DNA of 64,000 nucleotides from NCBI RefSeq assembly GCF_003663845.1, contig NZ_RCCA01000001.1:1178001-1242000 (forward strand), given 5' to 3'. The position numbers were made by a program, and so were the translations under genes. Under the pieces are notes generated by a model, which was not told the origin of the DNA, searched no databases, and saw only the letters and a program-made list of their open reading frames with translations. This document shows, one piece after another, positions 1-10,241 of this stretch. The first letter of the stretch is position 1; every line of letters begins with the position of its first letter. This DNA is from Chryseobacterium sp. 7 (GTDB lineage Bacteria; Bacteroidota; Bacteroidia; Flavobacteriales; Weeksellaceae).

Positions 1-680
1 CCAATACAGATCCGCTGGCACAGGGAAGAATTACCGTTAGATTCGACTGGCAGCTGCATGACACCACCAATTTTATCAGAATGATGGCTCCTGATGCCGG
101 AGGAACAGATCAAATCACTCAAAACAGAGGCTATGTAGCTATACCGGAGGTTGGAGATCAGGTGATGGTAGGTTTTGTACACAATCATCCCGACCGTCCT
201 TTTGTCATGGGAGGAATGTTTCATGGAGGAACAGCTCTTGGAGGCGGAGTAGATAATCATTTAAAATCAATACAAACCAGAAGCGGAATCCGTATTTTAA
301 TGAATGATGCCGAAGGAAGTGTAAATATCATAGACCCTAGTGGAAACAACTATTTGATGGATGGGAAAGGAAATATCATTGTAACGGCTCCTAAAAATAT
401 GACCTTTAATGTAGGAGAAGATCTGGCAATCAACGTAGGAAAAGACATGAAGACAAGCGTAGGAAATGATAATGCCGTTAGTATCATCAATGATCATAAG
501 TTTACCTCGAAAAATTATAAACAGACCGTCAATGAAAATAAAACGATTAATGTGACAGGTGATCTTAAAGAAACTACTTCAACCACTACTCATAAAGCAA
601 AAAACGGAGATATTTTACTGCAGAGCTCAGGCGTAGCCAAAATGTTAGGTAAAATAGATGCTAAAGTGAATAAAGGGTAA
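1..680 (+). CDS. vgrG: VgrG tail-spike protein of the type VI secretion system, C-terminal part
   Basis: The reading frame is open from base 3, so the gene starts upstream of the window; about 225 residues are visible. The first residues (DPLAQGRITVRFDW) match the gp5-type OB-fold of VgrG, followed by the DxGGTDxxxQNRGYVAIPEVGDQVMVGF and HNHPDRPFVMGGMFHG motifs typical of this domain. From about residue 110 to the end there are short repeats of the form V-G-x-D/N-x-x-x-x-V-G-K-D, expected for the triangular beta-helix needle. VgrG trimers sit at the tip of the T6SS tube and carry effectors. The genes that follow on the same strand are effector-like and immunity-like, which fits a VgrG cargo island. 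No effector domain is fused to this VgrG. Confidence 0.93.
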   Translation, partial: NTDPLAQGRITVRFDWQLHDTTNFIRMMAPDAGGTDQITQNRGYVAIPEVGDQVMVGFVHNHPDRPFVMGGMFHGGTALGGGVDNHLKSIQTRSGIRILMNDAEGSVNIIDPSGNNYLMDGKGNIIVTAPKNMTFNVGEDLAINVGKDMKTSVGNDNAVSIINDHKFTSKNYKQTVNENKTINVTGDLKETTSTTTHKAKNGDILLQSSGVAKMLGKIDAKVNKG

Positions 681-817
681 TCCAAATAATAAATCAGTGA
701 TCAATACTGTACAGCAAGGCATTAAAGAATGAATAAAGCGATAAAATTTTTACTAAGCTTTTATTTTTTATCCAGATCTCGTGTCAGGATAAAAAAAGCG
801 ATCAAAAAACTAAAACT

Positions 818-1822
818 ATGACAAAATACGAATGGACCGAAGGAACTTCTGCAGCTTTAGGATATCCTATGGAAGTATACAAAGGAGGAATAGAGTGTGA
901 AGGAGGAGAATGGGTAGGGCTAAGTTTTGGAATAGCATCGGGAAATCAAGGTTGGGGAACCATCAATAATGGGATGAGCAATGGTTTCAAAAGCTTACCA
1001 AAGCGTTTGGATTTTATCTGGATGTCTTTTATGGAAAACCAGTTTTACCAGGTAGATACAGAAATAGATACCGAAAAGATAAGAAAATATTTCAGCCAGG
1101 GATTTTATATAAAAGGAGCAAGCGGAAAGCCACAGCATTTAAACTATGATGGCATTTCTGTGGGGATGGCACCGGGAGGAGTGGTCGTTGTCTGGATATC
1201 AGGAGTTGGATGGCAAAAGGAAATAGGAAGATATCAGGGTAAAAAAGTAACCATTCCGGAATCAGAAATTGCTAAGCTGGACAGTCATGAAAACCGGTTT
1301 TGGCGTAAAGATTATTTGGAAATGGTACACACGAGAGAACAAATCATTCCCCAAAAAGTACAGGAAGAAAACAAAGGAAAACCAATACCATTGGGTTTAT
1401 GGGATGTTTACAGAACAAGATTCAGTTGGAAACCCGTTTTTGAACTTCCGGAAAATGCAAAATTAAACCCGCTGAGAGATGTTGGGATTGAAATGATAAA
1501 TGGTGAAAAAGAACAACTGGATGCTGCAAAAAATCCTTTATCAGATTATGATTTTAGGGCAATTCCCCGCTCAATTTCAATGTCAGTATCAGATAAAGAC
1601 AATAATAGATACGGAGCAGCATCTAATTTGGACGGAAAATCCAGCCTTGATGCTTTCAATACCGTTTTTGGAGATGATCCCAAAAGTACTAAAGCAGAAT
1701 TAGTGATAAAAGTGAATGAGGCCTTTAGCTTTTTTACGGTAAAACTAAAAGGAGAAAATGGTAAGGAAGCTTTTATTAAGACAGATTCATTAGAAATGTT
1801 TAAGTCGAAAAAGAAAAATTAA
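818..1822 (+). CDS. DUF2931-type lipoprotein, possible immunity protein; signal peptide out of frame
   Basis: The 334-residue protein has the features I associate with the DUF2931 family: an early GYPMEVYKGG, a GWG motif, and LPKRLDFIWMSFxENQFY around residues 60-80. The function of the family is unknown; many members are small lipoproteins. As called, the protein begins with MTKYEW and has no signal. Upstream in the same frame, however, lies a lipobox-like ISCQDKKSDQKTKT with a hydrophobic stretch before it. A good start, ATG at 729 (MNKAIKFLLSFYF), is joined to this frame if one T is added to the T run at 764-769. The intact product would be a lipoprotein of about 364 residues. Its place directly before the DUF2235 effector (22-bp gap) suggests that it protects against that effector; this is inference. 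Confidence 0.75.
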   Translation: MTKYEWTEGTSAALGYPMEVYKGGIECEGGEWVGLSFGIASGNQGWGTINNGMSNGFKSLPKRLDFIWMSFMENQFYQVDTEIDTEKIRKYFSQGFYIKGASGKPQHLNYDGISVGMAPGGVVVVWISGVGWQKEIGRYQGKKVTIPESEIAKLDSHENRFWRKDYLEMVHTREQIIPQKVQEENKGKPIPLGLWDVYRTRFSWKPVFELPENAKLNPLRDVGIEMINGEKEQLDAAKNPLSDYDFRAIPRSISMSVSDKDNNRYGAASNLDGKSSLDAFNTVFGDDPKSTKAELVIKVNEAFSFFTVKLKGENGKEAFIKTDSLEMFKSKKKN

Positions 1823-1844
1823 GAAAATTCTCAAATGTAAGATT

Positions 1845-3683
1845 ATGGGAAAAACATTAGTATATAACACTGGTAATGCTAAACCTCCTGTAGATGAACT
1901 GCATCTGGAGGTAGGTGTTTTCTTTGACGGAACTTTGAATAATCTTAAAAACACCGAGCTCCGTCAAAAATATAAAGATGGCAAAAACAAAATTGAAAGC
2001 ACAGATTCTGATGATGTAGTTGCAAAGAAAGAAAAAGCTATAGACGATACTACTAAGCAGCAGGAAAAAGAGTATGATAATTTAGACCATAAAAAAAATC
2101 CTGATGCAGGTTCCGAATATGACCAGTACCTTAAAGCAATTCACAGAAGCCGTTTAGATAAAATGGGGGTTGATAATAGTTTTAGTAACGACTTCACCAA
2201 TGTTGCCAGACTGTATAAATGTTGTGAGCAGAGTAACTATGCCATTTATATAGAAGGTATTGGGACGCTGGATAACCGCAGAGATGTAGATGATGGCTTC
2301 CAGTACGGATCCGGTATCACAGGGGTAAGAGGAAAAGTGAGAAAAGGATGTGAAAAACTGGCGGAAAGAATTAAAGGAATCATTAGAAATGGTTTAAATG
2401 CAGATAAACAATTTGCAAAAATATACATAGATACCTTTGGATTCAGTCGTGGAGCTGCCGCAGCAAGGAATTTCGCTTACGAAATCAATGGGAAGAAAAG
2501 ACCCGTTGATGTTGAGATAAAAAAATCCAGAAAGATAGTAGGATATACCCAGATGGATTCTCCCGAAGGCCCCATTACAGTTCCGGAATACGGAGACATT
2601 TGGATAGATAAAGATAAAACAGAGGTAGATCCTAATTACCTTGTAGATGGAAAACTTCCGAAATTTGGTTTTCTGGGATATTATCTTTTAAGTAAAGATG
2701 TACTCACCAAAGAAGAATTGGAAGCCTTAGATCTGGACGTCCGTTTTATTGGGGTGTATGACACTGTATCCTCTTATGAAGAATTTGGTGATATGGGAGT
2801 AATGAGACGTGTAGGATGGGAAGGAATGAAGCATTCTACATTAGGATCCAGTTATAATTTCGGAGACGATGTAGAACAGTTACAGCTGCTGAATCCTGGA
2901 TCATATTTCAAAGCAGTTCATTTTACAGCAGGAAATGAACATAGGGAAAATTTTTCATTAACAAGCTTTCCGGGCAGTGTAGAAAAAGAATTTCCGGGTG
3001 TTCACTGTGATATTGGCGGAGCTTATGAAAACGGAAAAGAAACTGTAGACGAAATAGAAACCTCCAATCATAAACCAGTGTGGTTCTTAAACAAGCGCAG
3101 ACAGCAATTGATTGATGAACATTGGTTTGATGAAGAACAGATAACAATTAATAACAGCTTCCTGAATGTTCTAACAATGGGAGCGGTGTACCGCAAGATT
3201 ACCGGGATCCGGTTCCTGAGAAAAGAATACAGCTATATTCCGCTTCAGTTTATGGAAGAGCACGGAATAGGCTTTTATGACAATCAGGTGGTCACAAAAA
3301 CAGAAACAAGCTACTCTATAGATCACGACCAATATCTGCCTTCAGCAAAAGATCTTTTACACCATTATGTGTTTGAGGACGGACAAAAATGGAATTTCAA
3401 AACAGACGAAGAAGTTAAGAAAGAAAAAGAGGAAAGAGCAAGAGAAAGACTAGAGAATCCGGAACCAGAGCCGGTGCAGGAACCAATACCTGATGAAGTA
3501 GTAGATAAAGACGGTAATGTCATTAAAACGAAGACTTTACAGGAGGTTGTAGTTACAGCTTATCATCCTCAGACATTATTGAGAATTATGCGTAACAAAT
3601 ATCTTCATTGGTCGGCAAACAGAGACTGGATGGGTATGGATCCCAATAGTAATTATGAAAGAATAGTATATCCCCTGAAATAA
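1845..3683 (+). CDS. DUF2235 alpha/beta-hydrolase protein, Tle1-like T6SS phospholipase effector candidate
   Basis: The protein has 612 residues. Near residue 25 it carries GVFFDGTLNN, the family's oxyanion/Asp motif. Around residue 199 comes GFSRGAAAARN, the nucleophile elbow with the catalytic Ser at about 201. FIGVYDTV near 304 supplies the acid, and PGVHCDIGGAY near 384 supplies the His. All three catalytic positions are present. DUF2235 enzymes delivered by T6SS (the Tle1 group) are phospholipases that attack the membranes of rival cells; the substrate here is inferred. A charged linker rich in E and P (about 525-560) precedes LQEVVVTAY and a short tail of unknown role. No signal peptide is seen, as expected for a T6SS cargo. 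It lies between a candidate immunity lipoprotein and a conserved unknown gene 7 bp downstream. Confidence 0.87.
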   Translation: MGKTLVYNTGNAKPPVDELHLEVGVFFDGTLNNLKNTELRQKYKDGKNKIESTDSDDVVAKKEKAIDDTTKQQEKEYDNLDHKKNPDAGSEYDQYLKAIHRSRLDKMGVDNSFSNDFTNVARLYKCCEQSNYAIYIEGIGTLDNRRDVDDGFQYGSGITGVRGKVRKGCEKLAERIKGIIRNGLNADKQFAKIYIDTFGFSRGAAAARNFAYEINGKKRPVDVEIKKSRKIVGYTQMDSPEGPITVPEYGDIWIDKDKTEVDPNYLVDGKLPKFGFLGYYLLSKDVLTKEELEALDLDVRFIGVYDTVSSYEEFGDMGVMRRVGWEGMKHSTLGSSYNFGDDVEQLQLLNPGSYFKAVHFTAGNEHRENFSLTSFPGSVEKEFPGVHCDIGGAYENGKETVDEIETSNHKPVWFLNKRRQQLIDEHWFDEEQITINNSFLNVLTMGAVYRKITGIRFLRKEYSYIPLQFMEEHGIGFYDNQVVTKTETSYSIDHDQYLPSAKDLLHHYVFEDGQKWNFKTDEEVKKEKEERARERLENPEPEPVQEPIPDEVVDKDGNVIKTKTLQEVVVTAYHPQTLLRIMRNKYLHWSANRDWMGMDPNSNYERIVYPLK

Positions 3684-3689
3684 TTTTTT

Positions 3690-4385
3690 ATGCTGCTGGA
3701 AAATCTTCATCGGAAAACATATAGGCTTGAAACCATTGTTACAGAGCAGAGAAACCCGGTTTATGCCATTACAAAAAGCTATGCCCGGGAAATTGAAGTA
3801 TATTATCTTGGGAAAATAAAAAAAGAACATCAATTTCAGATTCTGGTAGTTGAGTTCGATTTTTCGGATAATGATACAGCCATGGGGAAGTTGGTAAGGA
3901 AGCTCAGCTATCTGTTTGATGAACTGGAACTCAGGGTAGATAATGAAGGAAATATAATAGCCGTAGATAATCTGCTTTTCCTGCGTTTGAGATGGAGTAA
4001 AATCCAGTCTGAATTATCGAAAACCCATAAAGGTGATGCTATAGATAACTATTTCAGCCAGATCAGCAGCCTGTTGGAGGATGAAACAAAAATGATTGAT
4101 TTTTTGACAGGCTATAATATGTTTGGACTGCTCTTCAACGGGTTGCTGGAGTCATTCGATACCAAAAGAAAAAGAATCTCTCCGGAAGGGTTTACAGAAA
4201 TCATGATTCCCGAAAAAGATGGAGAGAAAATGACTTTAAAAATCTCAGCTCAAAATCTGGAACATACAGAAATTGATGATTTCAGAGGAATATTTATCTG
4301 CAAGGGAAACCAGTATGAAGAAGGTTTTGTAGCCATTAAAAAACAGAATTCTCACTTAAAACATTCATTATTATGGATAGGTTAA
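3690..4385 (+). CDS. Conserved unknown protein in the T6SS effector cassette
   Basis: The protein has 231 residues, is soluble, mixed alpha/beta, and lacks a signal peptide or membrane segment. I recognise no domain. It is translationally linked to its neighbours: 6 bp after the DUF2235 gene, and its end overlaps the start of the PAAR-like gene by 13 bp. That tight packing between two secreted components makes an adaptor or chaperone that loads an effector on VgrG or PAAR a reasonable guess, but nothing in the sequence shows it. It could also be a cytosolic partner of the DUF2235 enzyme. Confidence 0.75.
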   Translation: MLLENLHRKTYRLETIVTEQRNPVYAITKSYAREIEVYYLGKIKKEHQFQILVVEFDFSDNDTAMGKLVRKLSYLFDELELRVDNEGNIIAVDNLLFLRLRWSKIQSELSKTHKGDAIDNYFSQISSLLEDETKMIDFLTGYNMFGLLFNGLLESFDTKRKRISPEGFTEIMIPEKDGEKMTLKISAQNLEHTEIDDFRGIFICKGNQYEEGFVAIKKQNSHLKHSLLWIG

Positions 4386-5749
4386 AGAACGATGGAGAAG
4401 GAAATACTCCGGAAACTCAAACTCAAGCTCAAAATACGGCACAGGATAGCGAGCAGATGAAGGCGGAAAACAGTAAGAAGATGGAGGAGAAGCGTGCTGA
4501 AAATGAGGAAAAAGATAAAGTAGAAGATGGGTTGAAAGTTGTCATAGATACAGCAACGCTGGAATGTACTTTGTGTACTGTTCCCAAGGGAATTATGAAA
4601 GTGAATTATGATACTCCAACAATACAGGAAAAGAAAACCGCAACTGTAAAAGAGAGAGGTCCGAAAAGTTTAATTTTCACAGGAAATTGTAAAAAAAGCC
4701 CACAAATGGCAGCACCATGTGCTTCTGTTATGAATGTAAGAGATTGGCAAGATATAGGCACCTATCTTTCTCAGGAACAATTCATATTGCTGCAGAAAAG
4801 TACCATTCCATGTACTTATGGTGGTGTGGATATTAAAATTACCGATAGCGGGCAAATTCATCAGCCGGAAACCGTTGATGCAGCTGGAGCTCCTGTACCT
4901 GAATCAAAAGAAAAAATAAATGGCTATTTTTATAATTATAATGGAAGCTTCGAAGGAAATGTAAAAGGGCAAAAAAAAGGAAATGAAAATGATGTATATG
5001 CCTGCGAAGGAAAAGGAGCAGAAGAAGATATTTACAAAAGCCCTAAAAAACTGAATATTGTACATAGTGATTTTCAGAAAGTATGTAATATTATTAAACA
5101 TGAAGGTCTTTCATCAGAAAAAGAAGAATACTTATATATAGCACATACAAATTATAATGAAGCAAAAAGAGTCGGAAAAACAATGTTCCAATTATTAAAT
5201 TCCAGTTATTCCAGTGTGGATGCTAAGGATAAGGTTGAAATGAAAACTTCAGAAAAAGATACCATTTCTTTGTATTCCAGAGCGGGGGCAATTGATGCTC
5301 TTTTAAGAGACGTGGATGAGGTTAAAAATGATCCTACTGATAATGCAACACAATGGGATGGTGAAGATTTTCTTGCCTGGGGTATTGATACTGATTTAAA
5401 ACCGGACAGTACCACAAAATACGGTCATAATAAGTTTGATGAGTATGATTATATAAAAATAAGTAAAAGCCTGTATGATTCGTTTGAAAGTAAAATAACC
5501 GGAAGAAGAGGAACAACTTTAGCTTATAATTCGGTTCATGAAGAGGGGTGTGATAAAGGGACGCATACACACAAAACGGTAAAAGGAAAAAATAAAGCAG
5601 TGTATAATCTCCCTAATGAAGATTTTGCAAAAAAAGACTATTGGACAACAGGTGATTTTTATTATAAAAATGCAACTAAGAGATCTTTCGGTCTTGAAGC
5701 AACCCGGGTTGCTGGATATACTATATTTTGGAAAAAAGTAAAAGTTTAA
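4373..5749 (+). CDS. PAAR-like (DUF4280-type) protein with C-terminal effector-like domain
   Basis: The protein has 458 residues. After a charged, low-complexity start (1-50, E/K/Q-rich), residues about 55-165 form a PAAR-like domain of the DUF4280 type: an ECTLCTVPKG segment, a FTGNCKKSPQMAAPC block, and a closing STIPCTYGGVDIKITDSGQ. The cysteines are in the places used by this fold. PAAR proteins cap the VgrG spike. Residues about 175-458 form a separate domain (YFYNYNGSFEG, IIKHEGLSSEKEEYLYIAHTNYNEAK, WDGEDFLAWGID, TTGDFYYKNATKRSFGLEATRVAGYTIFW). I recall this tail on other Chryseobacterium PAAR proteins but know no activity; the xxIxxHEGxxxxxExxYIAHxxxN segment resembles cell-wall hydrolases of the SleB type. 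The following signal-peptide gene is 3 bp away and may encode its immunity protein. Confidence 0.82.
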   Translation: MDRLKNDGEGNTPETQTQAQNTAQDSEQMKAENSKKMEEKRAENEEKDKVEDGLKVVIDTATLECTLCTVPKGIMKVNYDTPTIQEKKTATVKERGPKSLIFTGNCKKSPQMAAPCASVMNVRDWQDIGTYLSQEQFILLQKSTIPCTYGGVDIKITDSGQIHQPETVDAAGAPVPESKEKINGYFYNYNGSFEGNVKGQKKGNENDVYACEGKGAEEDIYKSPKKLNIVHSDFQKVCNIIKHEGLSSEKEEYLYIAHTNYNEAKRVGKTMFQLLNSSYSSVDAKDKVEMKTSEKDTISLYSRAGAIDALLRDVDEVKNDPTDNATQWDGEDFLAWGIDTDLKPDSTTKYGHNKFDEYDYIKISKSLYDSFESKITGRRGTTLAYNSVHEEGCDKGTHTHKTVKGKNKAVYNLPNEDFAKKDYWTTGDFYYKNATKRSFGLEATRVAGYTIFWKKVKV

Positions 5750-5752
5750 TCA

Positions 5753-6697
5753 ATGAGAAAATTAGCATACATATTATTCATTTTGGCGGTATTTCATACA
5801 AATGCCTGTGCACAAGCGCCTAAATCATATACTATCACTCATATTGTTAATAAAACTATTGATAAAGGAGAATATGTTGATGACAAAAGAATTGATAAAA
5901 AAGATAAGACAAGTACAAATAACTTTATTTATATATTCAGCCCGAAAAAAGACAGTATTGCTTTTTACAGATTTACTGACTCGCAGGTATCAGAAAAGAA
6001 AGTACCGGATGTATATACCTTAACAAAAAACGAAAATACTCTTTTGCTAACCTCTAAAAATGAAAGTTATACAAACAAACTTAAAATTGCATTCAATGAA
6101 AAGGATAAAACAATTTTAGTAGGAGAAAAGGATGTATTTTATTTAAATGACCCTTATTTCAGCTATTTGCAGAAAAACGTTAACGAGTATTTAAACATTC
6201 CTGATCTTATTGATTTTTTAGAAGACTTTCTTTCGGGGTATAATCTTGGTGATTTAAAATATATTTCTTCATATGAAAAGTACAAACATAAAGACTTTAA
6301 AATATTAAAAGGTTATATGGAATCCTATAGAACCCAGGCAAGTGATTATCTGGACAAATGGAATCTGAAGTTTTTATATGATGATAATGGAATGCCAAAA
6401 TATGTTTTAAAAGAATCTGTGGAAGGAGATCAGGAACTGGAGAAAAAAATAATACCATCCAATAATGGATTTTTGAAATATACTCAACATACCAATATTG
6501 AAAGCAGGCTTATTACTGAAAGTGAAATTTTTATAGATCTAAACAAAAATATCTATGATGAAAAAGTGAGTTCAGTTCAGGTAGGATTAGGAAAAGAAAC
6601 CCGATATGAAATTAAACAAGTTTCTTATAAAAGATTTCCAACCAATGTGTTTGCGCTAAATTCAACGAGTATTTCCAAAATTATTTCATCAAAATAA
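5753..6697 (+). CDS. Exported protein of unknown function, candidate immunity protein for the PAAR effector
   Basis: The 314-residue protein begins with a clear export signal (MRKLAYILFILAVFHTNACAQA). Cleavage after the Ala before PKSY is likely; the cysteine lacks a good lipobox. The mature part is Lys- and Asp-rich, predicted mostly beta in its first half, with no domain that I recognise. It starts 3 bp after the PAAR-effector gene, so it is almost surely co-transcribed with it. An effector that acts in the periplasm would need a periplasmic immunity protein, and this gene fits by position and export. An insertion sequence begins 8 bp after its stop codon. Confidence 0.72.
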   Translation: MRKLAYILFILAVFHTNACAQAPKSYTITHIVNKTIDKGEYVDDKRIDKKDKTSTNNFIYIFSPKKDSIAFYRFTDSQVSEKKVPDVYTLTKNENTLLLTSKNESYTNKLKIAFNEKDKTILVGEKDVFYLNDPYFSYLQKNVNEYLNIPDLIDFLEDFLSGYNLGDLKYISSYEKYKHKDFKILKGYMESYRTQASDYLDKWNLKFLYDDNGMPKYVLKESVEGDQELEKKIIPSNNGFLKYTQHTNIESRLITESEIFIDLNKNIYDEKVSSVQVGLGKETRYEIKQVSYKRFPTNVFALNSTSISKIISSK

Positions 6698-6704
6698 AAT
6701 ATCT

Positions 6705-8170
<1,466 letters not shown>

Positions 8171-8188
8171 ATCTATGTTTAAGGATAA

Positions 8189-8890
8189 ATGGTGTCAAAA
8201 ATGATAAAATACCAATTCAATATAATATTTATTTTTTTGTTTGGCCTGTCATCATATGCTCAAAATGTATCTGTTTTAAAAGATTCTGTATGTGTTTCTA
8301 AGGAATGCTTTGAGTTGCAGGAATTAAAAACAGGCACGAAAAATACTGGAATTTATAAGAGAATTCAAAAAAGCTATGATCTTTTTAATGGTACTTTTTT
8401 TGACAGTCCAGAGAAAAGATTGAATGCAAAAAAAGATACTTTAAAAAATTTAATTTCAACAAATTCACTGCGTGATAACCAATTCGGATTTGAAAAATAT
8501 AAGATTTATCTGAATAAAAACGGATTGCTTAATGTATCTGTACATATTCAATCTTATGGTTCCCCATGGGAAGATACAGTCTATTATTTTTTTAATGAAT
8601 TGAGTGATACAGAAATTGGAGAAAATTTATTCGTCAACAAAAAAGTACTTTTACAGATATGTCGTAAAAAATTAAAATCAGATAAAAGTATGTCATTTCC
8701 AATGAACAATCTCAATCAATATAAAATAAGCACCAATATCGCAGGAAACATAACTGGTATAAACTTCATTTTTTATGATGAAAAAAATAGAACCAATAGC
8801 GGTTATCCTGAATATTCAGTTTCTTTCACATGGAAAGAAATTGAAAAATTTATTGCACCACAGTATAGAAAACGATTGATTAAAGACTAA
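8189..8890 (+). CDS. Exported protein of unknown function
   Basis: The protein has 233 residues. The start at 8189 gives MVSKMIKYQ; the ATG at 8201 gives a more usual signal peptide (MIKYQFNIIFIFLFGLSSYAQ) and is as likely. The mature protein has no recognised domain; CVSKEC is the only cysteine pair. It lies 18 bp beyond the insertion sequence on the same strand as the T6SS cassette, so before the insertion it may have followed the immunity gene in one operon. It could be a second immunity-type protein or unrelated. A strong terminator hairpin follows at 8961. Confidence 0.68.
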   Translation: MVSKMIKYQFNIIFIFLFGLSSYAQNVSVLKDSVCVSKECFELQELKTGTKNTGIYKRIQKSYDLFNGTFFDSPEKRLNAKKDTLKNLISTNSLRDNQFGFEKYKIYLNKNGLLNVSVHIQSYGSPWEDTVYYFFNELSDTEIGENLFVNKKVLLQICRKKLKSDKSMSFPMNNLNQYKISTNIAGNITGINFIFYDEKNRTNSGYPEYSVSFTWKEIEKFIAPQYRKRLIKD

Positions 8891-9276
8891 TAATTTGAAA
8901 AGTAAATATTCTGAAAATAATACCTTGATCTTAATAGGATTTTGAAGATCTTAAAAAAATAAAAACCTCTGAAAATTTTCAGAGGTTTTTTGTACCCATA
9001 AACGAAGAGATATCGAAACATTTGGTGGAAGATTTGGAAAGAATCGTAGAATTAAATAATCCTTTAATATGACCAAGATTAGCGTATCTTCAAGCACTTT
9101 TATCAATGATTTGCTACGTTTGAGCCAAATTAAACAAGAATTATATTGCAATAGTAAGTCTTTATTTGGCTGTGCTTTTCTCTATATTAGTTGAAATAAA
9201 ATAGAGGTATTTGGTATGAAAGTTAGAAAAATTTTGACTTCCAAATAAAAAGTAAATAATTATTGTGATAACAGAT
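8891..9276. other. Intergenic stretch with a terminator and a possible coding remnant
   Basis: Apart from the hairpin at 8961-8991, the plus frame from 8938 to a stop at 9067-9069 reads as protein-like sequence ending in NEEISKHLVEDLERIVELNN-PLI, with no start codon. It may be the 3' scrap of a deleted gene. The rest is AT-rich without a gene that I can support. Confidence 0.4.
8961..8991 (+). terminator. Rho-independent terminator
   Basis: AAAACCTCTGAAAA is followed immediately by its complement TTTTCAGAGGTTTTTT, a long perfect hairpin with T tail on both strands. It ends the T6SS-side plus-strand operon and can also stop transcription from the right. Confidence 0.85.
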
Positions 9277-10173
9277 TTAATTCAAACTTCTATATTCATT
9301 AGGAGTGACACCCGTTCTCTGCTTGAAAAGTCTGATAAAATGCTGTGGATATTTAAATCCTAATTCGTAAGCAATCTGAGCAATAGATTTATCAATGTTG
9401 AAAACTCTTTCCTTGGCAACATCAATAATTTTATTCTGAATATATTCCTGTGCAGTTTTTCCTGTTTCTTTCTTAATCAGATCTCCAAAATAGTTGGCTG
9501 AAAAATGTAATTCATCTGCACAATATGCTACAGATGGAAGCCCTACGGTATTAGGTTTCTCAGATGAAAAGTAGGTGTTTAATAATTCTTCAAATTTTTC
9601 TAAAATACCTTTATTCACATTTTCCCGCGTAATAAACTGACGGTCATAAAAACGGTCACAATGATTAAGAAAAAGCTCAATATTTGATGTGATAACTTTT
9701 TTACTGTGTTTATCTACTGGGCGGCTCAATTCAGATTGAATATCAGCGAACATTTCCAAAACCATTTGCTGCTCTTTTTTAGAGAGGTGCAATGCTTCAT
9801 TGGTTTGATATCCGAAGAAACCGTATTCAGAAATACTTTTAGCTAAAGAAGTTCCCTTGATTAAATCCGGATGAAAAACTAATCCGTGTCCCAAAGGCTG
9901 GTAAATGTCTACTTTATTTTCTACATCAACAACTTGCCCCGGAGAAACAAAAACCAACGTTCCTTCCTGATAATCATAAGTTGCCCGACCGTACTTGAGG
10001 TCACCGCATTTCACATCTTTTAAAAAAATACAGTACAGATTAAAGTACATTTTAGACCCGGTCCTTTTATGCGCTTTTGAAAAATCTATCACACTTACCA
10101 AAGGATGTAAAGTTTCGTGATTATTAAATTGATTATAATCATCCACTGTATCAAAATTGATTGAATTGCTCAT
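9277..10173 (-). CDS. AraC-family transcriptional regulator
   Basis: The protein has 298 residues. The N-terminal part is a cupin-like sensor (YEGTLVFVSPGQVV region, about 85-110), and the C-terminal part (about 195-298) holds two helix-turn-helix motifs: ADELHFSANYFGDLIKKETG and AQIAYELGFKYPQHFIRLFKQRTGVTPNEYR. The gene is divergent from the aldo/keto reductase series starting at 10371. A 39-bp element lies in the shared upstream region and again before the flavodoxin gene at 13672, so this protein is the natural candidate to bind both. The arrangement (AraC beside a DkgA-like reductase) resembles the YqhC/YqhD-DkgA aldehyde response of enterobacteria, which suggests a response to reactive aldehydes or similar stress; this is inference. 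Confidence 0.92.
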   Translation of the reverse strand: MSNSINFDTVDDYNQFNNHETLHPLVSVIDFSKAHKRTGSKMYFNLYCIFLKDVKCGDLKYGRATYDYQEGTLVFVSPGQVVDVENKVDIYQPLGHGLVFHPDLIKGTSLAKSISEYGFFGYQTNEALHLSKKEQQMVLEMFADIQSELSRPVDKHSKKVITSNIELFLNHCDRFYDRQFITRENVNKGILEKFEELLNTYFSSEKPNTVGLPSVAYCADELHFSANYFGDLIKKETGKTAQEYIQNKIIDVAKERVFNIDKSIAQIAYELGFKYPQHFIRLFKQRTGVTPNEYRSLN

Positions 10174-10241
10174 TGCTGTATCATTTTCTAATGCAAATCT
10201 AAAGATAAAAATAACCTCTTTTTTACAATCAGAGTCAGAAC

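Noticed and set aside
8951..9151. 66-residue minus-strand ORF
   Set aside because: It reads through the strong terminator hairpin at 8961-8991 and has low-complexity hydrophobic composition.
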